From contig JAGXRM010000027.1 in the NCBI GenBank assembly GCA_018335855.1, positions 62,001 through 126,000 of the forward strand: a stretch of 64,000 nucleotides of DNA, given 5' to 3'. The notes below the pieces were generated by a model. That model was not told the DNA's origin. It saw nothing but the letters and a program-made list of their open reading frames with translations, and did no database searches. This DNA is from Clostridiales bacterium. Lineage in GTDB: Bacteria; Bacillota; Dethiobacteria; Dethiobacterales; Dethiobacteraceae. Shown in pieces: positions 52,019-60,689 of this stretch. Positions within the stretch are counted from its first letter, which is position 1. Each line of letters starts with the position of its first letter. The translations under genes were made by a program, and so were the position numbers.

Positions 52019-52965
52019 TGTTTATCCTCCTTCTCGGTTAGTTCGTCCAGATACTTGGCCGCGCTGATAGCAGCAATGGCGCCGTCTGCCACTGCGGTAA
52101 CCACTTGACGTAGTCCTTTCTCGCGAATATCACCGGCGGCAAATACCCCGGGGATAGAAGTTTCCATGGCATCGCTGGTAACGAGATAACCCTGTTCCGT
52201 ACGTTTCAGTGAACCATTCAGAAACTGAGTATTGGGGACAAGCCCCACATAGAGAAAAATCCCGTCAATGGGGATATCCCATTGTTTATTCTGTGCCTTA
52301 CTGCGAAGAGTTACACTTTCTACACGCTCTTCACCTTTAATTTTTTCCACTTCAGTGCTTAATATCAGTTCTATCTTGGCATGCTCTTTAACTCTATCCT
52401 GTAAAATACCGATGGCACGCAATTCATCCCGCCGGTGTACTACATAAACTTTAGCAGCAAACTTAGTAAGCACAAGAGCTTCTTCCAAAGCAGAATCTCC
52501 CCCGCCCACCACCATCACTGTTTTATCCTGAAAGAAAGAACCATCACAGGTTACGCAGTAGGAGACACCTCTTCCTTTTAATTCTTCTTCACCGGGAACA
52601 CCTAAAGGCCGGGAACGGGTACCGGTAGCAATCAGCATCGTTCTGCCTCGAAAAACGCCGTCAGTGGTATGTACCTCTTTACTGTCCCCCAACAGCACAA
52701 CTTTCTCAACTGTAGCCAGTGCCATTTCTGCACCAAAGTTGCGTGCCTGATCCTCCAGAAGTTGTCCCAGTTCCAGTCCGCCAATTCCTTCAGGGAAACC
52801 CGGGTAATTTTCAACTTTTTCCGTTGTAGCAATTTGCCCCCCTGATAGCATTTCCTCAATGACCAGAACTGATAACCGGGAACGGGATGCGTATATCGCT
52901 GCTGTTAAACCAGCCGGACCGGCACCTAAAACCAGCAAATCATAAATTTTATCTTGACGAGTCAT
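52015..52965 (-). CDS. trxB: Thioredoxin reductase
   Basis: The 316-residue flavoprotein has the FAD site LGAGPAGLTAA, the redox-active CVTCDG (about residue 138), the NAD(P)H site VVGGGDSALEEA and the closing FAAGDIR. It transfers electrons from NADPH to TrxA. It starts the trxB-trxA operon, with a consensus-like promoter upstream. Confidence 0.96.
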   Translation of the reverse strand: MTRQDKIYDLLVLGAGPAGLTAAIYASRSRLSVLVIEEMLSGGQIATTEKVENYPGFPEGIGGLELGQLLEDQARNFGAEMALATVEKVVLLGDSKEVHTTDGVFRGRTMLIATGTRSRPLGVPGEEELKGRGVSYCVTCDGSFFQDKTVMVVGGGDSALEEALVLTKFAAKVYVVHRRDELRAIGILQDRVKEHAKIELILSTEVEKIKGEERVESVTLRSKAQNKQWDIPIDGIFLYVGLVPNTQFLNGSLKRTEQGYLVTSDAMETSIPGVFAAGDIREKGLRQVVTAVADGAIAAISAAKYLDELTEKEDKQ

Positions 52966-53002
52966 TATTTTCCCCCTTTAAATAAACCATGGAGCTATGT
53001 TA

Positions 53003-53031
53003 ATTTTACCAGAAGGTAAAAAGTAAAGCAA
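53003..53031 (-). promoter_or_regulatory. Promoter of the trxB-trxA operon
   Basis: TTGCTT (53026-53031), 17-base spacer, TAAAAT (53003-53008) on the minus strand. Two GGAAACGT direct copies lie just upstream and could be a regulator site; this is not established. Confidence 0.6.
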
Positions 53032-53136
53032 CACGGAAACGTGATGTGGAAACGTATAATAATAAAGTCATCATTATTTTATCAAAGACCTCGGACAATA
53101 ACATAAATAATATGTTAAAATTCATAATTTAAAAAA

Positions 53137-53170
53137 AAGAAATGGCATGTCTGTTAGCATGCCATTTCTT
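53137..53170. terminator. Intrinsic terminator of the nadABC operon
   Basis: A perfect 13-bp stem (AAGAAATGGCATG / CATGCCATTTCTT) with an 8-base loop and U runs on both sides. It starts seven bases past the nadC stop codon. Confidence 0.85.
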
Positions 53171-53176
53171 TTTTAA

Positions 53177-54004
53177 TCACACTATATTTAACGATAAATC
53201 CAGAGCACGGTAGCCGTGGGTAAGATAGCCGAGTGATATTATATCCACTCCTGTTTCAGCCACTTCACGCAACCGTGTAAGTGTTATCCCGCCGGATGCT
53301 TCCACTAAGGCTTGGCCTGCCACCATCTTAACTGCCTCAGACATCTCCTCGTTTGTCATATTGTCCAGCATGATAATCTCCACATTACTGGACAACGCTT
53401 CCTTCACATCCGCCAACGACGCAGCTTCCACCTCAATTTTTACCGTAAAGCCTGCATGCTCCCTAACTCTTGAAACTGCTTCTTTAATAGATCCTGCGCC
53501 ACGGATATGGTTATCTTTAATTAAAACCATATCCCCCAAGTGAAAGCGGTGATTCTCCCCTCCACCGACACGGACTGCATATTTCTCCAGAATACGTAGA
53601 CCCGGAGTTGTTTTGCGGGTATCGGTAACCTTTGCGAGAGTTCCGGTTAGCTGTTGGACGGCGGATTGTGTCATGGTAGCGATTCCGGACATCCTCTGTA
53701 AAAAGTTTAGCGCCGTTCTTTCACCTTTTAAAATGGCGGCTATCGGTCCTTCAATCCTCGCCAGACAGTCACCTGGCTTGATAGAGTCCCCATCGTTGTG
53801 TTGTGGTGTAAACAAAACCCGGCTATCCACCTGCGCAAACGTTTCGGCGGCAACAGTCAGCCCGGCTACTACACCGGTCTCCCGGGTAACAATTTCCGCA
53901 ATTGCCTGTTCATCACGAAAGATACTGTCGGTGGTACGGTCGCCGAAACTAAGATCCTCAGACAACGCCGCTGCCACAACAGCCCTATACTGCAATATAT
54001 TCAC
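53177..54004 (-). CDS. nadC: Nicotinate-nucleotide pyrophosphorylase (carboxylating)
   Basis: NadC converts quinolinate and PRPP to nicotinate mononucleotide. The 275-residue enzyme has GDRTTDSIF near the start, ERTALNFLQRMSGIATMT (active-site Arg and His-binding region), DTRKTTPGLRILEKYAVRVGGGENHRFHLGDMVLIKDNH, and a C-terminal EASGGITL phosphate-binding motif. It is the last gene of the nadA-nadB-nadC operon, overlapping nadB by 20 bases. Confidence 0.96.
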   Translation of the reverse strand: MNILQYRAVVAAALSEDLSFGDRTTDSIFRDEQAIAEIVTRETGVVAGLTVAAETFAQVDSRVLFTPQHNDGDSIKPGDCLARIEGPIAAILKGERTALNFLQRMSGIATMTQSAVQQLTGTLAKVTDTRKTTPGLRILEKYAVRVGGGENHRFHLGDMVLIKDNHIRGAGSIKEAVSRVREHAGFTVKIEVEAASLADVKEALSSNVEIIMLDNMTNEEMSEAVKMVAGQALVEASGGITLTRLREVAETGVDIISLGYLTHGYRALDLSLNIV

Positions 54005-55559
54005 GGGAATAGTCCCCCTTTTGTTTATTGGACCAACTTAAACGATGCATCCAGGCTGAGTCAGATGCAGGATAGTCAAGTCGAAAATGACCGCCCCTGC
54101 TCTCAGTCCTATGCATAGCGGCCCGCACAATTAAACTGGCCGCAGTAAATAAGTTTTGCAGCTCCCATTCCTGACGATTGACAGCTTTTAAGTTCAGCAA
54201 TCTAGCGTTTTTCTCAAAAAAATGCCATAGCTCCTTTAAGTTGCTACCGTCACGGAGGACACCGGCCTGTTCGAACATACGCCGTTGCAATTCAGAACGC
54301 AACGTGCCGACGCCCTGTACCAGGGGTAAGGCCGCCTGTTCGTATGCCTGATTATTCATTTTTGCCGGGAGTGTTTTCCCTTTTTTCTCTATATATTTTA
54401 CGGCACGTGCTGCAAAAACAAGGCCTTCAAGCAGAGAATTACTGGCTAGCCTGTTGGCTCCATGCACACCGCTACAGGCAACCTCCCCGCAGGCATACAG
54501 TCCGGGCAGGTTGGTTTCACCATTAACGCCGGCCTTAATGCCCCCCATGGCATAATGGGCAGCCGGTGAAACAGGAAGAAAATCACAGGATAAATCATAC
54601 CCCGCCTGCTCCGCCATTTTACAAATTGTCGGAAACCTTTTTACAAGAAAAGACTTATCCCTGTGCGTAATATCAAGGCACACCTGATTGCTTTCTTCCC
54701 GCAGCATCTGATCCAGAATGGCCCGGGCCACAACATCCCTGGGGCCCAGTTCAGCCATTTCGTGGTAGCTGTCCATAAATCTTTCACCCTTTGCGTTACG
54801 CAGAACCGCACCTTCACCACGTACAGCTTCAGAGATTAAAAATGTTTCTTCACTGCGATGGTCATAAAATACTGTGGGATGAAACTGGACAAACTCCATA
54901 TCAGCAATTTCGGCACCGGCCCGATAAGCCATGGCAACACCATCGGCCGTTGCACAAACAGGGTTGGTGGTACGTGAAAATACCTGGCCTAAGCCGCCTG
55001 TAGCCAAAATAACCGACCCGGCCCGGTAAATCTCTCCGGACAAGGTTTTGACACCGGAAACTATCCCCTGTGAAGAAACTAAATCCGTAACAAATATATT
55101 TTCGCAGACAGTAATCGCTTCATGGTCAATTACTCTTTGCTGCAACGTTTCCTGAATCATACGTCCGGTAGCATCCCCGCCGCAGTGTAGCACACGATTT
55201 CTGCGATGGGCACCTTCTCTGGTTAGTGCTATTTTACCCCGGGAAGAATCGAAAGGAGTGCCAAGCTGAATTAGTTCCGCCACATGAAGCGGCCCTTCTT
55301 CTGCCATAATAGCAACAGCATCCCGGTCGCAGATTCCCGCTCCGGCCTCCAGTGTATCGGCCAAGTGCTGCTCGGGGCTGTCATCTTCACCGAAAGCGGC
55401 CGCAATTCCGCCCTGAGCCAGCCAGGTATTCGTCTGGTGGAGCTCTCCCTTGGTTAACAGGCAAACACGGGAAAACTCGGCCGCTTTTAGTGCGGCATAT
55501 AGCCCGGCAATGCCGCTGCCAATAACCAGCACATCATATTGATTCTTTGTAAGATACAC
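53985..55559 (-). CDS. nadB: L-aspartate oxidase
   Basis: NadB oxidises aspartate to iminoaspartate. I start it at the GTG at 55559 (VYLTKNQYDVLVIG), 11 bases after the nadA stop; a frame reaching 55706 would overlap nadA by over 100 bases. The 524-residue flavoprotein has VIGSGIAGLYAAL, LAQGGIAAAF, RNRVLHCGGDATG, QFHPTVF, and ANRLASNSLLEGLVFAARA. In an anaerobe the electron acceptor is more likely fumarate than oxygen. The C-terminus overlaps the start of nadC. Confidence 0.94.
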   Translation of the reverse strand: MYLTKNQYDVLVIGSGIAGLYAALKAAEFSRVCLLTKGELHQTNTWLAQGGIAAAFGEDDSPEQHLADTLEAGAGICDRDAVAIMAEEGPLHVAELIQLGTPFDSSRGKIALTREGAHRRNRVLHCGGDATGRMIQETLQQRVIDHEAITVCENIFVTDLVSSQGIVSGVKTLSGEIYRAGSVILATGGLGQVFSRTTNPVCATADGVAMAYRAGAEIADMEFVQFHPTVFYDHRSEETFLISEAVRGEGAVLRNAKGERFMDSYHEMAELGPRDVVARAILDQMLREESNQVCLDITHRDKSFLVKRFPTICKMAEQAGYDLSCDFLPVSPAAHYAMGGIKAGVNGETNLPGLYACGEVACSGVHGANRLASNSLLEGLVFAARAVKYIEKKGKTLPAKMNNQAYEQAALPLVQGVGTLRSELQRRMFEQAGVLRDGSNLKELWHFFEKNARLLNLKAVNRQEWELQNLFTAASLIVRAAMHRTESRGGHFRLDYPASDSAWMHRLSWSNKQKGDYSREYIAV

Positions 55560-55570
55560 AGTACCACGCC

Positions 55571-56497
55571 CTACTGCACGGCCAGCATGCGCATCAGCGC
55601 CCTGCGAGCCGGCTCCCGAACATCGTCGGAAACAGTAATCTGCGGCTGCATTGTTTCCAGCGCAGTAACAACTTTTTCTAAGTTTGTGTATTTCATATTC
55701 GGACAAACCAGCCCCTGATGCAACAGAAAAAACTGTTTGTCCGGGTTCTCCTGACGCAGGCGATAGATAAGACCCATTTCAGTGCCAATAATCATTTTTT
55801 TATGCTCAGTTTCCCTGGCAAAGCTCAGAATCCCGCTGGTGGAGAATGCGTAATTCGCAGCTTTTACCACTTCCGGCCGACACTCGGGATGAACAACAAC
55901 AACAGCATCCGGGTGAGCGTTGCGGGCAGCCGTAACATCAGCGGCACGAACACGATGATGTGTTACACAGTATCCTTCCCAGAGAATCATCCTCTTGTCG
56001 GTGCGTTCAGCCACAAAATTGCCCAGATTCATATCCGGGACAAATAGTATTTCTTCGGCATCCAGTGAATTAACCACATTCACTGCATTTGAAGAAGTTA
56101 CACAAATATCGCTTTCCGCCTTGACGGCGGCTGAAGAGTTGACATAGGTAACAACGGCCGCATCAGGGTGCTGTTTCTTTCTTTCCCGCAGCGCATCAGC
56201 CGTAACCATATCAGCCATCGGACACCCGGCAAGGATTTCCGGTAAAAGTACAATCTTGTCAGGAGCCAAAATTGAGGCGCCTTCCGCCATAAAATGAACA
56301 CCGCAGAAAACGATGACATCGGCATCAGTTTCCGCGGCGACTCGGCTTAAACCGAAGGAATCTCCCACATAATCGGCGGCATCCTGGACTTCATCAATCT
56401 GGTAGTTATGGGCCAGAATTACCGCGTTACGCTCTGCCTTCAGCTCTTTTACCCGTTCAAGTAAGTTTGATTCTTGCTTCGGCATAACAGCAAACAT
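55571..56497 (-). CDS. nadA: Quinolinate synthase
   Basis: NadA condenses iminoaspartate with dihydroxyacetone phosphate to quinolinate, using a [4Fe-4S] cluster. The 308-residue protein is normal in length and has three cysteines at the expected places: [21 protein letters not shown] and VHPECRPEV. The substrate-binding ILAHNYQ near the start is conserved. It is the first gene of the nad operon and has a promoter just upstream. Confidence 0.96.
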   Translation of the reverse strand: MFAVMPKQESNLLERVKELKAERNAVILAHNYQIDEVQDAADYVGDSFGLSRVAAETDADVIVFCGVHFMAEGASILAPDKIVLLPEILAGCPMADMVTADALRERKKQHPDAAVVTYVNSSAAVKAESDICVTSSNAVNVVNSLDAEEILFVPDMNLGNFVAERTDKRMILWEGYCVTHHRVRAADVTAARNAHPDAVVVVHPECRPEVVKAANYAFSTSGILSFARETEHKKMIIGTEMGLIYRLRQENPDKQFFLLHQGLVCPNMKYTNLEKVVTALETMQPQITVSDDVREPARRALMRMLAVQ

Positions 56498-56518
56498 CCT
56501 CTCCCGTATTTGTAATAG

Positions 56519-56559
56519 ATTATCGCACGGGACATGTGTCTTGTCAACTGTAAATACAT
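56519..56559 (-). promoter_or_regulatory. Promoter and candidate NiaR operator of nadABC
   Basis: TTGACA (56542-56547), 17-base spacer, GATAAT (56519-56524) on the minus strand. The overlapping segment ACATGTGTCTTGTCA at 56532-56546 carries TGTC/GACA elements expected for NiaR-type sites, so binding would cover the -35 region. The exact operator is inferred. Confidence 0.55.
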
Positions 56560-56563
56560 CTCA

Positions 56564-57079
56564 TTACCGGACTAAGAATCCTGCCTGATTCAGTTGGGAG
56601 AAGATCTCTTTAATAATTGTTTGGGCAGTCGCCTCTATTGTATGCAGATGTACCCCATCAGTCAGTGCAGACAAAGGCTGGGCTTCCGTCTTGCTCAGGT
56701 GCTCTAAAAATATTGACAAATCACGGCGGCTGGCAATCATTAAGTTGCCTCGCATTTCACCATACACAGGGTGCTCCACAATCACGTCCAGCACTTTCCC
56801 ACCCAGGTCCACAATGATACCAATCTCTTCTTCAATCTGTTCCCGTGAATGGCGACAGGCTACAACAGCCCTGACCACCGGTTCGAATCTCGCCCGGGGG
56901 ATTAAGTACCCCTGCGGTGTGGCCAAAACCTTCTCACCGGCCGCTCTTAAAATAGCAATATCCTGGACGACAACCTGCCTGCTGACACCAAAACGTTTAG
57001 CCAGTTCATTACCTGTCACAGGCTCACCGCCTTCTTGCAGAAGTGTTAACAATTCCCGGCGTCTGTTCTCCGTTTCCAT
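56564..57079 (-). CDS. niaR: NiaR, niacin-responsive repressor
   Basis: A 171-residue repressor with an N-terminal HTH_11 winged helix (RRELLTLLQEGGEPVTGNELAKRFGVSRQVVVQDIAILRAAG). The C-terminal 3H domain follows, with three conserved histidines (CRHSRE, VEHPVYG and VHLHTIEA). NiaR represses NAD synthesis genes when niacin is present. I start at the ATG at 57079, eight bases after AGAGGGG; a nearer ATG six bases up is too close. It lies directly upstream of nadA on the same strand and probably controls it. Confidence 0.92.
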   Translation of the reverse strand: METENRRRELLTLLQEGGEPVTGNELAKRFGVSRQVVVQDIAILRAAGEKVLATPQGYLIPRARFEPVVRAVVACRHSREQIEEEIGIIVDLGGKVLDVIVEHPVYGEMRGNLMIASRRDLSIFLEHLSKTEAQPLSALTDGVHLHTIEATAQTIIKEIFSQLNQAGFLVR

Positions 57080-57120
57080 GTCCATCACCCCTCTTATATT
57101 GCTCAAAGAGTTATTTAACT

Positions 57121-57149
57121 ATTATAAACGCTAAAGCAAAGAGCCGCAA
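57121..57149 (-). promoter_or_regulatory. Promoter of niaR
   Basis: TTGCGG (57144-57149), 17-base spacer, TATAAT (57121-57126) on the minus strand. It overlaps the liv operon terminator. Confidence 0.6.
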
Positions 57150-57165
57150 TTACTTGCAGCTCTTT
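57138..57165 (-). terminator. Intrinsic terminator of the liv operon
   Basis: AAAGAGC-GCAA / TTGC-GCTCTTT stem with one unpaired base per side; about 18 bases past the livF stop codon. The U tract is short. Confidence 0.6.
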
Positions 57166-57182
57166 TAGAAAAAGTTCTGTCA

Positions 57183-57908
57183 TTAGCACTTGGCATCGGC
57201 GGCGGCTCCGCCAAGATAAGCATTTCTTACATCTTCGCTCTCCAGAAGTTCCTTGGCCGGGCCCTGAATAACTATTTTACCCGTCTCAAGCACATATCCT
57301 TTATCAGCGATGGAGAGTGCCATATGAGCATTCTGCTCAATCAGCAGAATCGTTGTGCCTTCTTTGTGGATTTCTTCAATTATGGAGAAGATTTGTCTGA
57401 CAAGGATTGGGGCAAGGCCCATGGAAGGCTCGTCCAACATCATCAGTTTGGGTTTGGACATCAGAGCGCGGCCCATGGCAAGCATTTGCTGTTCTCCGCC
57501 GGAAAGTGTGCCGGACACCTGGTTACGGCGTTCATGGAGACGGGGAAAGTGTTCAAACACCAGCTTCATACTTGCAGCGTTAGCTTTTTTGTTTTTAGAA
57601 AGATACGCACCAAGCTCTAAATTCTCCGTCACTGTCAGGTTTGTGAAAACACGCCGTCCCTCGGGGACGTGGGAAATGCCCATTTTTACAATTTCCGTAG
57701 CAGGTAGAGCGCCGATATTTTGTGACATATATTCAACGGTACCTTCTTTTGCTCTTTCCAGACCGGAGATGGTACGTAGTATGGACGTTTTTCCGGCACC
57801 GTTAGCGCCAATCAGTGTAACGATCTCCCCTTCATTAACTTCCAGGGAAACACCTTTGATAGCGTGAATAGCGCCGTAATAAACATGCAGGTTTTCAATT
57901 TTTAGCAT
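57183..57908 (-). CDS. livF: Branched-chain amino acid ABC transporter ATPase LivF
   Basis: A 241-residue ATPase with Walker A GANGAGKTS, signature SGGEQQM and Walker B LMMLDEPSMGL, plus the LivF-type ending (LLESEDVRNAYLGG). It pairs with LivG and drives uptake through LivHM. Its start codon overlaps the stop codon of livG by one base. Confidence 0.95.
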   Translation of the reverse strand: MLKIENLHVYYGAIHAIKGVSLEVNEGEIVTLIGANGAGKTSILRTISGLERAKEGTVEYMSQNIGALPATEIVKMGISHVPEGRRVFTNLTVTENLELGAYLSKNKKANAASMKLVFEHFPRLHERRNQVSGTLSGGEQQMLAMGRALMSKPKLMMLDEPSMGLAPILVRQIFSIIEEIHKEGTTILLIEQNAHMALSIADKGYVLETGKIVIQGPAKELLESEDVRNAYLGGAAADAKC

Positions 57909-58684
57909 TATACAGCCTCCCCGAGATAGGCTTCAATTACTTTGGGGTCACAGCGGATTTCGGCGGGAGAGCCATGAGCAATAATTTTACCGTAATCAAG
58001 CACATAAATGCGCTCACACACACCCATGACAAGAGCCATATCGTGCTCAATGAGTAAAATTGTCAGTTTAAACTTGTCTCGAATGAAACGGATCAGCTCC
58101 ATTAACTGCGAGGTCTCCTGCGGGTTCATACCCGCCGCAGGCTCATCTAAAAGTAGCAGCTTGGGGTTTGTAGCCAGTGCCCGGGCAATTTCCAGACGCC
58201 GTTGTTCTCCGTAGGGCAGGTTTTTTGCCTGCTCATCCTTTTTGCCGTGCAGGTTAAATATCTCTAAAAAGTCTATGGCTTTTTTCTCAATTTCTTTCTC
58301 TTCCGCCGCATAGGGTCCGGCGTGCAGGAAAGCTGGTAATAATCCGTATTTTACATTCTGGTGGTAGGCAATCTTTACATTATCAATAACGGAAAGCTCT
58401 TTAAACAAGCGGATATTCTGAAATGTGCGCGCCATCCCCTTCATCGTAATACGGTATGGTTGCAGCGCCTTTCCGGCGGAGCACAGAGCTTCGTTACAGA
58501 AGGAAATCGCCCCTTCGGTCGGTTCATACACGCCGGTCAGCAAATTAAACACTGTCGTTTTGCCTGCGCCGTTCGGTCCTATAAGACCAACCAGTTCGCC
58601 GTCTTCCAGACAGATATTAAAGTCGCTAACAGCCGTCAAACCGCCAAAACGGATGCATAAGTTTGTTGTTTCCAGTACTGGCAT
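57908..58684 (-). CDS. livG: Branched-chain amino acid ABC transporter ATPase LivG
   Basis: The 258-residue ATPase has Walker A GPNGAGKTT, signature YGEQRRLEIARAL and Walker B LLLLDEPAAGMNPQET, which is the LivG form. A long insertion before the signature (about residues 70-140) is usual. It ends in VIEAYLGEAV. Confidence 0.95.
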   Translation of the reverse strand: MPVLETTNLCIRFGGLTAVSDFNICLEDGELVGLIGPNGAGKTTVFNLLTGVYEPTEGAISFCNEALCSAGKALQPYRITMKGMARTFQNIRLFKELSVIDNVKIAYHQNVKYGLLPAFLHAGPYAAEEKEIEKKAIDFLEIFNLHGKKDEQAKNLPYGEQRRLEIARALATNPKLLLLDEPAAGMNPQETSQLMELIRFIRDKFKLTILLIEHDMALVMGVCERIYVLDYGKIIAHGSPAEIRCDPKVIEAYLGEAV

Positions 58685-58697
58685 TTGAATTCCCCCC

Positions 58698-59714
58698 TTA
58701 TTCGGAAGTTTCCACCGGATTGTCTTTTTTCACAGGTCGCTTAAATTTTGTCAGGATACCTGTCATTGTCTTATTTATGTCATGGAGCGATATTTCTTTC
58801 GTTCCCAGTAACCCTTTAGGACGGAAAATCATAATCACAATCATCATTAATGAATAGAGAATCATGCGGAACGCGCGGAAGCGACGCAACGCTTCATTGG
58901 CAAACGTTAAAAAGATGGCGGCGCCTACTGAACCACTGATACTTCCCAGACCGCCCAACACTACCATAAGCAGAATTTCAATAGACAGCATAAACGTAAA
59001 GCTGGCCGGGCTTACCATCCTGTTCACATGGCCCATCATTGAGCCCGCTGTGCCCGCAAAGAACGCAGCAATAACGAAAGCGATAACCTTGTAACGGGTG
59101 GTTGGCACGCCCATGGTTTCTGCAGCAATCTCATCCTCGCGAATAGAAATACAGGCGCGTCCATGCGAAGACTGAATAAAATTACGGATAATCACAATGG
59201 TAATAATAGCCAGAATATAGGCCCACGTAAAGTTGGTGTATTTTTTCAGGCCAAAGTAACCACTGGCACCGCCAACAAATTGCCAGTTAAGCAAAAGTAT
59301 ACGTATAATCTCACCAAAGCCCAGTGTGGTAATTGCCAGGTAGTCACCGCGCAGGCGCAGTGAAGGCAGGCCTACCAACAGACCGATAAATGCGGCTACA
59401 ATCCCGCCGATTAACGTTGCTAAGAAGAAGCGGGGTTGTCCGGAGATCATGGCGGGCACAAACAGAGACGTGTTTTTCGTAATAATTGCCGCAGTATAAC
59501 CACCCACGGCCATAAAACCGGCATGGCCCAGTGAAAACTGACCGCAGATACCGTTAATCAGGTTAAGACTTACGGCTGCGGTAATAAAGATACACATATT
59601 TGTCATGACATGAGCATAATACGGGTTTATCATACCGTTGTTTATCAATACTTGTAAAAAAAGGCCGATGCCTACCGCGATAAGAATCTGTAGCAGTGAC
59701 TGAAAGCGCTTCAT
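58698..59714 (-). CDS. livM: Branched-chain amino acid ABC transporter permease LivM
   Basis: A 338-residue membrane protein with about nine hydrophobic segments and the LivM EAA-type loop region (IGLLVGLPSLRLRGDYLAITTLGFGEIIRILL). The C-terminal soluble stretch is short. It works with LivH as the transmembrane pore. It starts three bases after the livH stop codon. Confidence 0.94.
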   Translation of the reverse strand: MKRFQSLLQILIAVGIGLFLQVLINNGMINPYYAHVMTNMCIFITAAVSLNLINGICGQFSLGHAGFMAVGGYTAAIITKNTSLFVPAMISGQPRFFLATLIGGIVAAFIGLLVGLPSLRLRGDYLAITTLGFGEIIRILLLNWQFVGGASGYFGLKKYTNFTWAYILAIITIVIIRNFIQSSHGRACISIREDEIAAETMGVPTTRYKVIAFVIAAFFAGTAGSMMGHVNRMVSPASFTFMLSIEILLMVVLGGLGSISGSVGAAIFLTFANEALRRFRAFRMILYSLMMIVIMIFRPKGLLGTKEISLHDINKTMTGILTKFKRPVKKDNPVETSE

Positions 59715-59716
59715 GG

Positions 59717-60613
59717 CTACACCTTCTCCCTGACATTTTTGCCGAATAATCCGGCCGGCCTTACCAGTAAGACAAGAATCAAAATGGTAAAGGCTACGGC
59801 GTCACGAACCATCGAATAGCCAGCAGCACTGACAGATACTTCCACAATACCAATCAGCATTCCTCCCAGCATGGCTCCGGGGATAATACCAATTCCCCCC
59901 AGCACCGCCGAGACGAACGCCTTTAGGCCGGGCAACAGCCCCATCTGGTACACAACCACACCGTAATTTAGCGCAAACAGAACTCCCGCAGCGGCAGCCA
60001 GGGCAGATCCAAGTGCGAATGTAAAGGATATAGTTTTGTCCACATTTATGCCCATCAATTGTGCCGTATCCTTGTCCAGCGAGACGGCACGCATTGCTTT
60101 CCCCATTAAGGTCTTATGGACGATAAACTGCAGTAAAAACATTAGCAGCAATGCTACTCCCATTGTCAGGAGCCTGTCCGAAGTTATAGAAACATTCTCC
60201 ATGATATGATATCTCTGCACTTCAATAACTCTTGGGAATCCTTTTGGTGATGCGCCAATCCATTTGAGAGCAATGGCTGCATTCTGAAAAAACATGGAGA
60301 CGCCGACAGCGGTCATCAGCGCAGCCACACGGTGCGCTTTGCGCAGTGGCTTATACGCCAGACGTTCCACAATCATGCCGAGGATGGCACAAAAAACCAT
60401 GGCGATAATGATGGCGGCAATAAAAGGTAAACCCAAAACGGTAATAGCAAAATAACCAACAAAAGCTCCAATCATAAACACTTCGCCATGGGCGAAATTA
60501 ATCAGCCGGATGATACCGTAAACCATGGTGTAGCCCAGGGCAATCAGAGCATAAACACTGCCCAGTGAAATTCCGTTAATAAGCTGCTGAATAACCTGCT
60601 GAGTTATGGTCAA
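59717..60613 (-). CDS. livH: Branched-chain amino acid ABC transporter permease LivH
   Basis: The permease is 298 residues when started at the TTG at 60613 (LTITQQVIQQLINGISLG), which has AAGGAG ten bases upstream. A frame reaching 60655 adds 14 unlikely residues and overlaps the preceding hairpin. It has about eight membrane segments and the LivH pattern GSVYALIALGYTMVYGIIRLINFAHGEVFM. The ending VLLVRPAGLFGK is typical. Confidence 0.93.
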   Translation of the reverse strand: MTITQQVIQQLINGISLGSVYALIALGYTMVYGIIRLINFAHGEVFMIGAFVGYFAITVLGLPFIAAIIIAMVFCAILGMIVERLAYKPLRKAHRVAALMTAVGVSMFFQNAAIALKWIGASPKGFPRVIEVQRYHIMENVSITSDRLLTMGVALLLMFLLQFIVHKTLMGKAMRAVSLDKDTAQLMGINVDKTISFTFALGSALAAAAGVLFALNYGVVVYQMGLLPGLKAFVSAVLGGIGIIPGAMLGGMLIGIVEVSVSAAGYSMVRDAVAFTILILVLLVRPAGLFGKNVREKV

Positions 60614-60644
60614 GCGATTTTCACTCCTTGCGTTAACTTTGAAA

Positions 60645-60667
60645 GAGGGGCGCACTAAGCGCCCCTC
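60645..60667 (-). terminator. Partial terminator between livJ and livH
   Basis: A perfect 9-bp GC-rich stem (GAGGGGCGC / GCGCCCCTC) with a TTAGT loop and only a weak U tract. This placement would let most transcripts end after the binding protein, giving more LivJ than permease, a common arrangement in this operon type. Confidence 0.65.
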
Positions 60668-60689
60668 TCCTTAGGTGGTCGCAATCAAA

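Noticed and set aside
55560-55706. N-terminal extension of nadB
   Set aside because: It overlaps nadA in another frame and precedes the flavin motif by too many residues; the GTG at 55559 fits the family length.
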